64,000 bases of DNA from Heterobilharzia americana. Lineage: Eukaryota > Platyhelminthes > Trematoda > Strigeidida > Schistosomatidae. A program made the translations under genes and the position numbers. The stretch covers positions 50,129,998 through 50,193,997 of the forward strand of contig OX104129.1 in NCBI GenBank assembly GCA_944470555.2, read 5' to 3'. Positions 24,522-32,253 of the stretch are shown piece after piece; within the stretch, counting starts at the first letter, position 1; each line of letters opens with the position of its first letter. The notes below the pieces were generated by a model that saw nothing but the letters and a program-made list of their open reading frames with translations, ran no database searches and was not told the DNA's origin.

Positions 24522-24900
24522 TTCCTAAAATTCATTACGGTTCTGTTAAGTGGCTTCGTTCTGTCTTCTACAGCAGGACTGACACTGATTCTGTTTTACT
24601 GGACTTTTGAGTTCAACTACATGCAAGAAGAAAATCCTTACTTCTTGTTACGAATACCATGATTTCTTACTAGCTAAGTTGTTAGGTTCACATCTCATAT
24701 AAATACTTTGTGGACTTCATTTTTGTTAACTTTCGAATTTTATGTTAATTTAATTCTATTTCTTTATCTGTATGTGTTGATAGGATGAAGAACGTCTACG
24801 CGTTGTTGTTGCAGATGTAAAACCAGTTGACTTAGTTGATTATGCCAGACGTTTATCGAAGGCTATTGTTGATTTATCAGCAACTTTATCAATCCAATGA
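6919..24900 (+). CDS. RPA1: RPA1, replication protein A 70 kDa DNA-binding subunit (eight exons, 5' end not found)
   Basis: RPA1 is the large subunit of the heterotrimeric single-strand DNA-binding protein that coats ssDNA in nuclear replication, repair and recombination. Eight exons were joined by GT..AG boundaries with consistent phases: 6919-7279, 10717-10924, 16331-16540, 17485-17747, 18248-18403, 20971-21081, 23588-23674, 24784-24900. From the start of DBD-A to the stop they give about 448 residues, close to the roughly 435 of the human protein. The four aromatic residues known to stack on DNA are kept: F in 'VTAFNAE' and 'ANKQF' (DBD-A), W in 'LTLWGEE' and F in 'KISDFNG' (DBD-B). The DBD-C zinc ribbon has four Cys with human spacing (4, 13, 2). 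The N-terminal RPA70N domain was not found and probably lies upstream. Introns are rich in retroelements. Identity is near certain; the 5' structure is not. Confidence 0.96.
7280..9002. other. RPA1 intron sequence without identified element
   Basis: No coding or RNA feature recognised. A G-run lies at about 8851-8860, and a GC-richer stretch at about 8520-8700 may be an unrecognised repeat remnant. Confidence 0.4.
9003..10519 (+). repeat. Duplicated retroelement block, copy 1 (endonuclease part of a non-LTR relic)
   Basis: This is almost identical to 21497-23023; 9192-10519 matches base for base apart from scattered substitutions, while the first ~190 bases are less similar. Near 10240-10480 the + strand reads [27 protein letters not shown], a stop, [19 protein letters not shown] and [13 protein letters not shown], the same endonuclease family as in the 2650-6020 relic. 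Here D-x-N-A-Q is intact. Stops show it is dead. A G-rich tract occupies 9626-9660. Copy 1 stops at 'gaggactggtg', whereas copy 2 continues a little further into the endonuclease ('SFWGMW'). Confidence 0.8.
10717..10924 (+). CDS. RPA1: RPA1 exon: second half of DBD-A
   Basis: It follows a long pyrimidine tract and 'tttttttag', and ends at G|gtaagt. Phase is 0 in and 1 out. It reads [20 protein letters not shown], then [18 protein letters not shown], matching the conserved 'NKVYYxSxxxLKxANKQF' block, with the second DNA-stacking Phe of DBD-A in ANKQF. The upstream intron (7280-10716) carries retroelement copy 1 at 9.0-10.5 kb. Confidence 0.96.
10925..11589. other. RPA1 intron sequence without identified element
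   Basis: Nothing recognised between the DBD-A exon and the target-site duplication of the RTE element. Confidence 0.4.
11590..11603. repeat. Target-site duplication, left copy, of the RTE element
   Basis: TATTAATCAACAGT is repeated exactly at 14815-14828, immediately outside the other end of the element. A perfect 14-bp duplication is the footprint of target-primed reverse transcription and fixes the element boundaries. Confidence 0.93.
11618..13534 (-). CDS. RTE reverse transcriptase (C-terminal part of the broken single ORF)
   Basis: 638 residues from the internal Met; the frame stays open upstream to about 13590 ([20 protein letters not shown]). Domains: an N-terminal linker; RT fingers with [16 protein letters not shown] and [36 protein letters not shown]; motif [13 protein letters not shown]; motif [17 protein letters not shown]; catalytic motif [14 protein letters not shown]; thumb [11 protein letters not shown]; and the C-terminal [12 protein letters not shown]...[15 protein letters not shown] signature. 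A short Gln run ([11 protein letters not shown]) from CAA repeats lies just before the thumb. The enzyme would reverse transcribe element RNA at the nicked target. It looks intact, but the endonuclease frame is split from it, so autonomous activity is doubtful. Confidence 0.93.
   Translation of the reverse strand: MVKQKINQCKDAQRQEELSTMYKTLDKEVKKSARKDKRHFYDTLASEAEQAAGKRDLTTLYQITRLLSGKRPTQMKPIKDEEGNLITKEEKQRKRWADHFKKLLNRPPPALRPEIPPAAAELQVNINPPTKMEVLNAIKLLKCGKAAGPDGIPPEALRTDAETTADMLTPLLQKVWREEKVPVDWKKGYLVKLPKKGDLSACKNWRGITLLSTPSKILSRIILERLKDALDSKLRPEQAGFRKYKSCADQIATLRIIIEQSVEWQSALYLNFIDFEKAFDSVDREVIWKLLQYYGVPQTFIRLIQQLYEDATCQVIHNGKLSDAFEVKTGVKQGCLLSPMIFLIVVDWIMQQTVGSEKRGIHWTTEKNLEDLDFADDLCLMSHKLEDLQAKTNKLTEEAAKTGLQVNIEKTEVMKIPHHQHQQQQQTPITVNGRNLKEVTSFTYLGSTVSTTGGTDEDVKVRIGKARQAFISLKPVWGSSALSMWNKIRIFNTNVKSVLLYGSETWRVTKGISNKLQTFINNCLRSLLKIRWPEKISNKELWERTNQEPITQQICRKKWRWIGHALRRPTEDITRQALEWNPHGKRRVGRPRVTWRRSCEEEMRGCGLSWNQVQKISENRGHWRRATEALCSTRNPRD
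13467..14750 (-). CDS. RTE APE-type endonuclease (N-terminal part of the broken single ORF)
   Basis: 427 residues as read; the last ~40 are out-of-frame garbage after the frame break. Motifs of the exonuclease-endonuclease-phosphatase fold in order: [23 protein letters not shown] (catalytic Glu), [29 protein letters not shown] (D-x-N), [16 protein letters not shown] and [10 protein letters not shown] (S-D-H). All active-site residues are present. It nicks the target DNA for retrotransposition. In the copy at 62622-64000 the corresponding frame is also broken near the same segment, but by different changes. Confidence 0.9.
   Translation of the reverse strand: MGIGLATLPRKTNLTAKETSKHKQNIKNENKLIPRWNRRGEMTPVGESLREANWPMCLLSMKAKVNVGTWNVRTMFEPSKAAQIAKEMRRYNIEVLGICESRWNGSGLSKLSTGESIIYSGHPDANHEHTEGVAIMMSSRASKALMQWEPISSRIMTARFNSKGRKVTIIQCYAPTNNAEQEKKEEFYRQLQSTLDKTSVGDIKILMGDMNAKLGGDNTGRELTMGREALGEMNENGELFAEFCAFNDLVIGGSVFRHKDIHKATWTSPDGHTKNQIDFISISRKWRRSLLNTRSRRGADVGSDHYLVQGTFQIKLKAFKEAGDRPQFKYNTRKLKDETTKEIFKAAIKTKWETSRDIPEETCVEEHWKSLKAMWKETCTTVLGRKKGRQGMDLDGYLEADRGEEDGEAEDKPVQGCSTTRGTEHNV
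14815..14828. repeat. Target-site duplication, right copy
   Basis: Exact repeat of the 14 bases at 11590-11603, directly outside the 5' end of the minus-strand element. Confidence 0.93.
14829..16330. other. RPA1 intron sequence without identified element
   Basis: Nothing coding or repetitive recognised; AT-rich, ending in the T-rich acceptor of the DBD-B exon. Confidence 0.4.
16331..16540 (+). CDS. RPA1: RPA1 exon: first half of DBD-B
   Basis: The acceptor is 'tcaatattag' and the donor G|gtatat. The split codon completes to D, giving [48 protein letters not shown] and [11 protein letters not shown]. This matches the 'DIIG...TLWGEDADKFDG...VSDFGG' block of RPA1. The Trp and Phe that contact DNA in DBD-B are present. 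Phase is 1 in and 1 out. The 5.4 kb intron before it contains the complete RTE element. Confidence 0.96.
16865..16950 (+). repeat. tRNA-derived SINE fragment
   Basis: 'tctcagtggcttagtaacta' and then 'cacaggttcgaacgtcgc' resemble the A box and B box of a tRNA-type internal promoter at tRNA-like spacing. There is no closing acceptor stem, so it is a SINE remnant and not a tRNA gene. It lies in the RPA1 intron between the two DBD-B exons. Confidence 0.5.
17485..17747 (+). CDS. RPA1: RPA1 exon: end of DBD-B and start of DBD-C
   Basis: The acceptor is 'tttgcttttag' and the donor is gtaatt after AAG. It reads [34 protein letters not shown], a Gly/Ser-rich insert ([17 protein letters not shown]), then [13 protein letters not shown] and ADYFTCK. 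It aligns with the family's GRSLSV...IPEAxxLRGW...DYF. The Gly-rich linker is typical of the variable join between DBD-B and DBD-C. Phase 1 in, 0 out. Confidence 0.95.
18248..18403 (+). CDS. RPA1: RPA1 exon: DBD-C zinc ribbon
   Basis: The acceptor is 'acttttag' and the donor ATG|gtaagt. It reads [38 protein letters not shown] and [12 protein letters not shown]. The four zinc ligands are Cys-x4-Cys-x13-Cys-x2-Cys, the spacing of the RPA1 zinc ribbon that stabilises DBD-C. Phase 0 on both sides. Confidence 0.97.
18404..19490. other. RPA1 intron sequence without identified element
   Basis: Nothing recognised between the zinc-ribbon exon and the SINE pair at 19.5 kb. Confidence 0.4.
19497..19665 (+). 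repeat. tRNA-derived SINE (family with 'tttgggcagcc' core)
   Basis: 'gtgcggctcgttggcttaga' followed by 'ggctgtggatccgaacacc' gives A- and B-box-like elements. Downstream come 'tttgggcagccaggaagta' and 'ggtgtgactcattgc'. The same downstream order occurs in reverse complement at 32880-33010, defining a SINE family. Not a functional tRNA. Confidence 0.65.
19650..19900 (+). repeat. SINE carrying a hammerhead-like motif
   Basis: The head 'aactatggaccattgaattc' and a tRNA-like 'ggctggatggttaacgcg' precede a hammerhead-ribozyme-like core at 19785-19827: CTGAGGA (19789-19795), a GTCCC/GGGC stem II, GAAA (19811-19814), then the position of the cleavage triplet. The tail is 'ctcccaggttttcaatgg' and 'tttatgatgaatg'. 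It shares head, core and tail with 29230-29480 (minus) and core and tail with 49640-49815. Here the GTC cleavage triplet has become ATT, so this copy should not cleave. Hammerheads in schistosome Sm-alpha repeats are established knowledge; membership here is inferred. Confidence 0.7.
19901..20970. other. RPA1 intron sequence without identified element
   Basis: Nothing recognised; AT-rich. Ends in the acceptor of the DBD-C core exon. Confidence 0.4.
20971..21081 (+). CDS. RPA1: RPA1 exon: DBD-C core
   Basis: The acceptor is 'tgtttgtag' and the donor CAA|gtgagt. It reads [20 protein letters not shown] and [17 protein letters not shown], matching the family's 'xxVNIADFQxxxWVTxFQExAExxLGxxA'. 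Phase 0 on both sides, 37 codons. Confidence 0.96.
21497..23023 (+). repeat. Duplicated retroelement block, copy 2
   Basis: Second copy of the block at 9003-10519, lying in a later RPA1 intron in the same orientation. From 21699 on it is nearly identical to copy 1 and includes the same endonuclease relic (near 22745-22985) and the same G-rich tract (22123-22164). After 23023 it continues for some tens of bases of endonuclease-like sequence that copy 1 lacks, so the two were truncated differently or copy 2 is the parent. Confidence 0.8.
23024..23587. other. RPA1 intron, end of the retroelement relic then unassigned
   Basis: The first ~50 bases continue the endonuclease relic; the rest shows nothing recognisable. 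Confidence 0.35.
23588..23674 (+). CDS. RPA1: RPA1 exon: trimerisation region
   Basis: The acceptor is 'attttacag' and the donor AAC|gtaagt. It reads [19 protein letters not shown], then [10 protein letters not shown], matching the family's '[23 protein letters not shown]'. This part of DBD-C leads into the helix that packs with the RPA2 and RPA3 subunits. Twenty-nine codons, phase 0 on both sides. Confidence 0.96.
23675..24443. other. RPA1 last intron, unassigned
   Basis: No feature recognised before the TA microsatellite. Confidence 0.4.
24444..24519. repeat. (TA)n microsatellite in the last RPA1 intron
   Basis: About 37 uninterrupted TA units. It is expected to be length-polymorphic. Confidence 0.97.
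24784..24900 (+). CDS. RPA1: RPA1 last exon: C-terminal trimerisation helix and stop
   Basis: The acceptor is 'tgttgatag'; the stop TGA is at 24898-24900. It reads [20 protein letters not shown], then [18 protein letters not shown], equivalent to the human end '[24 protein letters not shown]...'. The final helix takes part in trimer formation. The protein ends about where other RPA1 proteins end. Confidence 0.97.
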   Translation, partial: DEERLRVVVADVKPVDLVDYARRLSKAIVDLSATLSIQ

Positions 24901-27470
24901 ATAAGACTAATGGTCTTTTCTCTAATAATCGTCATCAATATCTTTTTTTACCTGTATGTAGCATACTCAGAGCGTAAATTATATCACATGTATCATTTGA
25001 ACATTTCTAATGATTATGTGTACATTACATGAAGAGTTTATCACTGGTTTTATTGATATTTGTTCAAATGGTATTATTCTTCAAATAGAGGTTTCTTTGA
25101 TGATCAATCGGTTTTTAATTGACTTCTGTTTAGTTCATTTATTAAAAATAATTGATTAAGGAAAGTTCTGTTTCTTTTCCCACTATTTCAGCTACTCCTC
25201 ACTTATCGTATAAACTGATTGAACTCCAAATCGGTGGTTACATACTGTTGTAAGCAGATGAAACACCCTGTCACAACTCCCTTTGACTACTTGCAATAGA
25301 TGAAGGAGTTAAATCTATCTTTAACTAGTATATATACATTCGATCTCTATATTCGGTATCGAACAAAATTTCGTTGAGTGCTAAATATAGCATTCATCGA
25401 CATGACGTTGACACCACTATGGTCTTCTTGGTTTTCAGCAGACAGCGGAATAAAAAAATGCTTGGAATCGTAAAAGCATGTGCGATTAGAGTTCGTAGAT
25501 CGAACCTATGTGTACAGAAAGAGATGGTAGTCACCTCAACCATGATAGAGATGTCGAAGTATTTTTATTCCTATTGATGTCTTGTTTTCCCATTTTATTT
25601 CTTCCTATGCTTCGCATATTTACCTCTTCAATATCATTCTGTTATCCTCTTGAACTTCTCTGCTTAATAGTCAAATAGTCATTATCAATTTTATCTTCCA
25701 ACTATTACTCTAGCCTCCTTTAGTTTTACACTGTTACCAAGCCTCTTGATTGATGTTCACTTACCTTGTTTCAAAATGATAACTTTTAATCTTTTCAATA
25801 TTCATATTCTCATTGTTATTATTATCATTATTATAACTCACTCGTATTATGACTATTGTAATCAATATTTTTGTTTAGCTAATACCTATGTTCTCTTAGT
25901 TTTCACCCTTATCAAGCTATCTAGTTGACTACTAATCGTTCTGTTTCGAATAATGTGATCCATCCCTAGTCTTTTTATTTCTCATTATCAATTCGTTACG
26001 CCCTCCCAACCCAATCTTAGATCTGTTTGACATGAGTAAATGATTCACTCCGTGTTGCCATGCTCCAGTTAGTGTGTTAGTCTGTATTGTGTGTATGCAT
26101 TCCTTTCTTGCACAACAGTATATAGAATCATGTATGTAAAGTAAAAAGCTGGCGAATCCTACTAAAATTTATGAAATCAATAAATCCTGCTTTAATTACG
26201 TGTGTTGCTTGTTTTAAATGTAGCATTGTCATTTATCCGCTATATTTATCCTCTACCTTATACCCCGGCTAAATAAAGAGCATGGTATACTGCGTTGGTA
26301 CGTTGGGAAACTATTAAAATGCCCCACCATTTAATGAAGTGGAGTGTGACTCTTTTATTGTAAACTGGGTGTTCGGGATACATTTGACAATTTTATTCAG
26401 GAGAAACGAAGTCATTTCGTCAGCAAAAAACGCGTTTGTTGTACAAACATTCAAGCGGCATAATAACTGTAATGAATTAAAAAGCCGTCAGCTAATGTAA
26501 CTGCATCAAAATCTATCTACCTCTGCCTCAATGCCGCGTCTGTATCCTTTACTATGCCTTTTAAGGAAACATCGGATTCTCTAATTTAATCGATCATCTG
26601 ATCCTTTGTATTGCAGATAGTACTGTTAAAATTGAAACCGAATACACTTCAGGCATAATCCATAAGATTCTAATCAATGAGTTAAGTGGTCGAACTTCTG
26701 GCAAATATTTCTCAGTTTTCAAAGCGTGACTTGTTCTTTCATATCATGTCGCAGTAGCCACTTTCAAGGAAAGTTTGGCGATAGTTTTCAAAATCGTTAT
26801 GCAACCATCTAGGCGAAGTCTGAGGGCATCTGTAAAGTTATGCGACTAGATATCACTTTCACTGTGAACGTAGACAGTAATGCCACAATTCTGAGGAGGT
26901 TCGTTATTATAATACCTGGAGTTTCCATTAGATTGTTGGTACCGTAAAACGTGTCTTAACATCAATACTGTTCTCAGATGAACAATACTATTAGTTTTAC
27001 TGATTGTTTTGCTTAGGTTTCTCTGTCAGATGATTTCATGAGTCACTTTTTGCAAAAGCTTTGTGTTGTCGCATTTTCTCTATTTGGACGCCGAGATTCT
27101 CTTCATGGTAGAAGCCACAGCATCCAGTTTTATCCCAAAGTATTATATATTTATGGGGTTTCCCATCACTTTCTTTTGCAGTTCGGTGAATTCCGCTGTG
27201 CTCTTTTATTACAAACCATGACCTCACAACCTACGTTTCAGCATCACTGTTCAAAGAGCATTGAGCTGCTCTCATGATATAAGAATGTTGATTCACGGCT
27301 AGATCTTGACAACTCTTCTAATATTCTGGTTGCTCTCAATTGTTTGTTAAAGTTCTTTCTGGAAACTTTTGTTCCACAATATGGTTTACCTTAGAAAGTA
27401 AGGTATATTGTATCTGAAAATAACGATTTAACTGCTCTGTGGAATTCTCTTTCACGAATTCGAATAAACG
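24901..27470. other. RPA1 3' UTR and intergenic sequence
   Basis: No gene recognised. AATAAA hexamers on the + strand occur at 25449-25454, 26179-26184 and 26272-26277; any could serve as the RPA1 polyadenylation signal, and I cannot choose among them. ATT-rich simple sequence lies at about 25812-25840. Confidence 0.4.
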
Positions 27471-27474
27471 AAGA

Positions 27475-28395
27475 AGAACAGTAGTAGTAGCAGCCTAGTT
27501 AGTCTGTATGCATTAGATTAAATCCTCACTGATATAGTCCAAAGTGGACAAATTCCTAACTCTTGTTACTTCAAGCTCTAACTACCAGTTCACATGTACG
27601 TAGCAAACACACGTATTGTAAGAAAAGAGAGAAAGGTTCTTGTCCACATATCTGACCATATCACGAAGAATTTGAGTCTTGAGGGTCCCCACAGTCTAAA
27701 TAGTGCCATCGCTTGACACTTACTTGATACTGAAAATAAACCCGACTCGTTCCGGTCGTTCAAAGTGATCAATCAACAACGGAAACCCACTCATTTGCAG
27801 TTTTTGCTGAAGAGTTGCAATTAAAAGACTCAAAGCTTATCTATGTATTCAGAAAGGAACTATTGTCAATCTTAGATTACCTTGATAATGTGAATCTCCT
27901 AAATTGTAAATACACAGTTTAATGATCTCATGACTCTTTGTTTTTTCATCTATTTCGATGCCTACTCTCACTTTCTGTGTTGTAATCATCTTGTTACTCA
28001 ATATAATGACTCTACCTGTTGATCTGTTACTACGTTTACTTAACCATGACATTGGTTTTACTAATTCTAGAGTAACATGCAAAACCTTTCATTTATATGC
28101 ACATATATACACAAATTTTTTACTCCTATCTTTTCTCGAATATTCATTCTGTCACTGTATAATTAGTACACCTTTGACTTGGCTTAACAACTTCATCAAT
28201 GTCATTCACCCTAATTCTTTGTTACCTTCCATCTTACTTCGTATAAGATTTTGTCAATTTATTAAAGTATGTCGTATAACATGCTATTCATCATAAACAT
28301 CAAGTTCTAAAGTGGTAAAGAAGCTGAGGAGAATCCACAAAATACATGCATGCTATTTCTGCTACTACTGTTCTTGCTTTCATACTCTATACAAA
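27475..28395 (+). mobile_element. Penelope-like element, 3' part (GIY-YIG endonuclease end)
   Basis: The + strand near 27590-27840 reads MYVANTRIVRKERKVLVHIS, SLEGPHSLNSAIA, a stop, HLLDTENKPDSFRSFKVINQ and QRKPTHLQFLLKS, followed by MYSERNYCQS. This is the end of a Penelope-like protein: the Y/R region of the GIY-YIG nuclease, the 'SAIAxHLLDTGH' block and the 'LCVQKEFV' terminus. The stretch 27548-28025 is about 97% identical to 56528-57006, with weaker similarity on both sides (to about 28390 and 57485). Several stops; not functional. Confidence 0.75.
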
Positions 28396-29225
28396 GGTCT
28401 ACAGCATATCAGTAATCCTCGTTTAAAGACTTAGAGCGAACCTATCTTGTGGGGTATTTCGTCTAACAGAATAGTCTATTTAGAAACGATGAAGTGTTGT
28501 TCAAACCAAAAAGCTCACCTTGTGTTTTCTGAAATAAGCAGTGCTTCTTTAAATCTCTGGATATTTCGCACTAATTTAAACTTGTGGTGAAACAAATGCA
28601 TTGACTAGACAGTTTGCTAGTTTGAACACTTATATCTGGTTCAGCAAAGTGATTTTTATTTGGATTGAAAGAGAACAGGATAATATGTTTTGTTTTGCGG
28701 GCTGCAAACATTTGTTGTCAAAGCCTGCCAAATAAGTATTCAATACAATATTTTCAGGTATAACTATTAGGAGGTGGAGTATATCACTTTACATCCTGGA
28801 AATTTACTTACTTGACATAGGTGTTCCTCACCTGACTATAGTATGACACTCAACTCATATCAGATAATTTCAACTGTGGGCAAAATTCTTATTTCTAACA
28901 ATTATCGAACACAAAACGTTAGACGCACTGCGATATCCAATCACCTAGATGAATAAAAACAATACTAAGCTTTATGAACAGAATTCAGTTCTTCACGTTA
29001 TTACTTTTGTTTTCTACCAGTAAGTGATTAGTCCATACAGTTTTAACTTAATGATTCTTAAAATACCAAACATTTGGCATCAACATTCTAAATCCTGAGT
29101 AATGTCGCGCTTGGCATTCCTTTAGTTAACTCTACTTCTGCTATTACTATTATCCGCGTCAGTGGTTTATGAGGAATTAATTGATATGAAGTCAGTTTCC
29201 ATTCACTGGTTGATCTTACTTGGCA
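28396..29225. other. Intergenic, nothing recognised
   Basis: AT-rich sequence with no identifiable gene or repeat. Confidence 0.4.
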
Positions 29226-29229
29226 TTCA

Positions 29230-29480
29230 TCATGAACTGACATCAGTTATTGGAAACCTGGGAGCACTGGACGCCCGTTCCGGCCTAGTATCGGACTCTT
29301 CGAATGTCCGCAACCGTAACCCTCCTGGGGGTCGAACCCGGGGCCTCCAGGTTCCACGGCCAGTATGTACCACTGAGTTGGAATTCAACGGTCCATATCT
29401 CCAACTTCTGTCAGTTCGCGACAAACCCCTCAAATTAAACCTAAAAACCATCGAGCACTGGAAGCCTGTTTTATCTCAGA
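29230..29480 (-). repeat. SINE with tRNA-like promoter and decayed hammerhead
   Basis: Minus strand: 'atatggaccgttgaattcca', then 'aactcagtggtacatactgg' and 'ccccgggttcgacccccagg' (A- and B-box-like), then a hammerhead-like segment (about 29306-29257), then 'ctcccaggtttccaataact' and 'gttcatgatgaatgcc'. The cleavage triplet GTC is present, but CTGANGA has become TCGAAGA and GAAA has become GGAA, so it is probably inactive. It shares head and tail with 19650-19900. Confidence 0.72.
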
Positions 29481-29484
29481 GTGG

Positions 29485-30080
29485 AATACCTTAGCAGTAC
29501 GTAGTCATGACTACGTAGAATCTAGGATTGCCAAGTTTTCTGGAGAACAGATTATGATGCTCTTAGTGGGTAGGACTCCGTTAGAGTACATTCTCCGAAT
29601 TCAGTTAACTATGGTTGGTATAATTGCTGTTCATTGTGGTATACTAAAATACAACTCAACAGGCAAACATAAATCAGTGGTTTTTCCTAGCTACGCAGAG
29701 ATTGAAAGGTGACGCAGGATATGAAATTGTGACCCACTGACTGAAAGTTGAATATCTAATTCCATGAAATACAGCTCCACTTTTACTATATGGATTTAAT
29801 CTTTAACACACCTTTTACCTTATTTGATATGTGTTTTGTGAGTTTGTTACACACTGCTGAGACACTAATTGAAAAGTCTTTAATTCTAATTCTGCTGCAA
29901 CCTAACCTTCAATCATCATCGTGCAGAAAATCCGTTCCAAAGCAATGTTCTTTAATATTGGGTGTTACACAAATTACCAAATAATTCTCTCTTTCTTTAA
30001 TACGCATATTTATCTAAAAGCAAATATCTCCGTAAAATCAACAGCCTTGAGTTCAATGCGATCCAACAGTTATCCTGAGC
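29485..30080. other. Intergenic, nothing recognised
   Basis: No identifiable gene; lies beyond the 3' end of the RING gene. Confidence 0.4.
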
Positions 30081-30086
30081 TTTATT
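30081..30086 (-). other. Candidate polyadenylation signal of the RING gene
   Basis: AATAAA on the minus strand about 285 bases past the stop codon of the RING/TRAF gene. Right sequence and orientation; use is inferred. Confidence 0.45.
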
Positions 30087-30369
30087 GTTTTAACGGACTG
30101 ATTAAGCTGAAAGCCCACGATCAAGCATCCATATAGCATGTTATCTTGTTACATTACGTTGCTGGAATACGAGTGCTCAAGAAATAGACTGCATATTTTT
30201 TAAAATTTTAATAAAAAGACACTAAAATATGGTAAGTAATTTCTCTTCAGTTATTATATAATATAGTCTAATTGAAAAGAAATGAATCTTATCTTTATAT
30301 GTGTCTTTTTCTTTGGTTAATTAAATACTGGCCTCCTGGTCGTGTCTGATCAACATACCGTACGTTAAA

Positions 30370-32253
30370 CTAGTCTTCTTCTTCGTCATCACTGTCTCCT
30401 CCATTTTCATCATTACTGCTGTCACTTGTCATAAATGATGACAGTGGTGTTGCTGCTGTTGGTGGTGAAGTATGTCCTAAATCAGATTCATTTAAATTCA
30501 TACTTCTGTGATTCGACATGAATAAAAATGGAGTTGTTTGTGCTAGCGCATTAAGTCGTAAACGTGCTAGTAATCTTGCCGTTGAAGTTAACGGTGATGC
30601 AGACGACTGACTGGTACTATTCATTGGAGCAGGAATTGTACCATGCTGATTGTTGCTACTGTTATTCTGTTCCGTATTCATCGTAGTAGTTCTCTCTCTG
30701 TATGTTGGTGTCAGAAGTGTTCTAGATATATTTCTACTGGAATTATTATTTATGCTGGTAATTGTTGAAACAGGTGTACTTGAGTTATACGACTGATATG
30801 TCTGATAATTTGACTGGATGTCATTACCGTTTGTATTTGTCGTGCGCGAGTGTCTACTATGGAAAATGTTCTGGTTGTTTAACTCAATAAAATCGTGACT
30901 TTCTGTATCATCTGGATGCACAGCAACACTGTCTTCTCTATTGTTTGAATGTAAATTATTTGGATTTCTTAATAGTCTATTCCGTGCACTCATTTCTAGG
31001 TTAAAATTCAAAACACGATTTTGTCTTTCTTCTAACTCCATAGTCATTAGACGAAGCATCGCGGCTAATTGTTCCCGGGTTTCTCTCAGCTGTTCTACTA
31101 CTTTCCTTTGTCGCTGAGGTACTAGACGACGGAATTCAAGTGGCTGGCCAGTCCTTGAAATTGTGTTATTTGCGAGATTAAAACTTTGCAAACGTTGAGT
31201 GTTATTGATTGGTGGTGGTGTATTCAAACCACAAGTAAGTGATTGGTTAAAACTTATAGCTGGAAGACTAACCTGGACAGTTCTAGAAATATTTGAGTTT
31301 CGGCCGTTTGCGTTTATTTCTGTACGGTCTCCTACACCTAGCGTATCTTGACTTTGAATATCATAAGAATCTAAATCAAGTAGACTATAAGCGCCCCTAG
31401 TTTGATTATTTGCATTTTCGTATTCTGAGGAGTGTATAGATAAAGGTGTGTTTTCACCTCCTGACTGTCTTAGATTAGGAAATCTGTTCGTATGAGTTCG
31501 CGAATCCCTTACAATAGGCGATGACCTCTGTCTAGTATTAGTAACATTTGTGTGTGCAGTTGCACTTGATGTTATATGACTCTGTGTTTGTCTTTGTATG
31601 TATGTCAAAGTTTGATGTTGTTGCTCTCCTTGTAATAGATTTGAATGCACATAGTTGTTAATACCTTGTGAATTATTTACCACAGACAACAGATTATGGT
31701 TATCAGATGGGTGAATCCGCGTTTCTGCCGCACTACCTTGTGACTGACTCACTCCACTGCGTATCTGTAAGATCTGTCGGTTTTGAATTTGACTTGAGGA
31801 TGATGGTAACCTGTGCCTCTGTCTATTTCCATTTCTTAAAGGTCGTATTCTTCTTTGTGATGTCAATAATCTTCCAGATGGGATCTCAGGTGACTGATCT
31901 ATCGGTTCGCATACAACAGGTACTCTTCCAGGATCTAAACCATGTTGATGATCACGACCATGATTATCAAGATATCGATTACTTGCGTCTATTGTTTCAT
32001 TTATTTGTGAAGTATCATTTAATTTTACTGATATTTCCTTATCATTGTATGCTGCTACTTGATTTTGTTCTGACATTGGGAATAATGATGTTGACGATTT
32101 CAGTTTGTCCTTTCTACAATCTGCCAATAATAAGTCTAATTCATACGGACTATAACGTCTGTGTTCATGCTGATTATATACGCTTAACAGACCCATCCAA
32201 TTACAATTGTTCAATGTGCATCGAACACGTTTTCTATTGATTCGGTCATCTAA
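30370..32253 (-). CDS. RING-gene last exon: TRAF-type zinc finger and long low-complexity tail
   Basis: The acceptor on the minus strand is 'catttttag' before TTAGATGACC. About 628 codons to a TAG stop. Residues 1-45 hold the TRAF-like finger (VRCTLNNCNWMGLL, YNQHEHRRYSPYELDLL). The rest is Asn/Ser/Thr/Gln-rich with several Arg-rich patches, a segment rich in charged residues (RKVVEQLRETREQLAAML, then LRLMTMELEERQNRVLNFN) that could form a short coiled coil, and an acidic end (DSSNDENGGDSDDEEED). Such tails are usually disordered. There is no signal peptide or membrane segment. The open frame is far longer than chance and is not shared with any repeat here. Confidence 0.87.
   Translation of the reverse strand, partial: LDDRINRKRVRCTLNNCNWMGLLSVYNQHEHRRYSPYELDLLLADCRKDKLKSSTSLFPMSEQNQVAAYNDKEISVKLNDTSQINETIDASNRYLDNHGRDHQHGLDPGRVPVVCEPIDQSPEIPSGRLLTSQRRIRPLRNGNRQRHRLPSSSSQIQNRQILQIRSGVSQSQGSAAETRIHPSDNHNLLSVVNNSQGINNYVHSNLLQGEQQHQTLTYIQRQTQSHITSSATAHTNVTNTRQRSSPIVRDSRTHTNRFPNLRQSGGENTPLSIHSSEYENANNQTRGAYSLLDLDSYDIQSQDTLGVGDRTEINANGRNSNISRTVQVSLPAISFNQSLTCGLNTPPPINNTQRLQSFNLANNTISRTGQPLEFRRLVPQRQRKVVEQLRETREQLAAMLRLMTMELEERQNRVLNFNLEMSARNRLLRNPNNLHSNNREDSVAVHPDDTESHDFIELNNQNIFHSRHSRTTNTNGNDIQSNYQTYQSYNSSTPVSTITSINNNSSRNISRTLLTPTYRERTTTMNTEQNNSSNNQHGTIPAPMNSTSQSSASPLTSTARLLARLRLNALAQTTPFLFMSNHRSMNLNESDLGHTSPPTAATPLSSFMTSDSSNDENGGDSDDEEED

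Noticed and set aside
24405..24662. 85-codon + strand frame with a run of Ile-Tyr
   Set aside because: It is a translation of the (TA)n microsatellite inside the last RPA1 intron.
31668..32240. 190-codon + strand open frame
   Set aside because: Antisense to the RING-gene last exon, which continues the zinc finger in phase from the RING exon; the + strand frame shows no domain.
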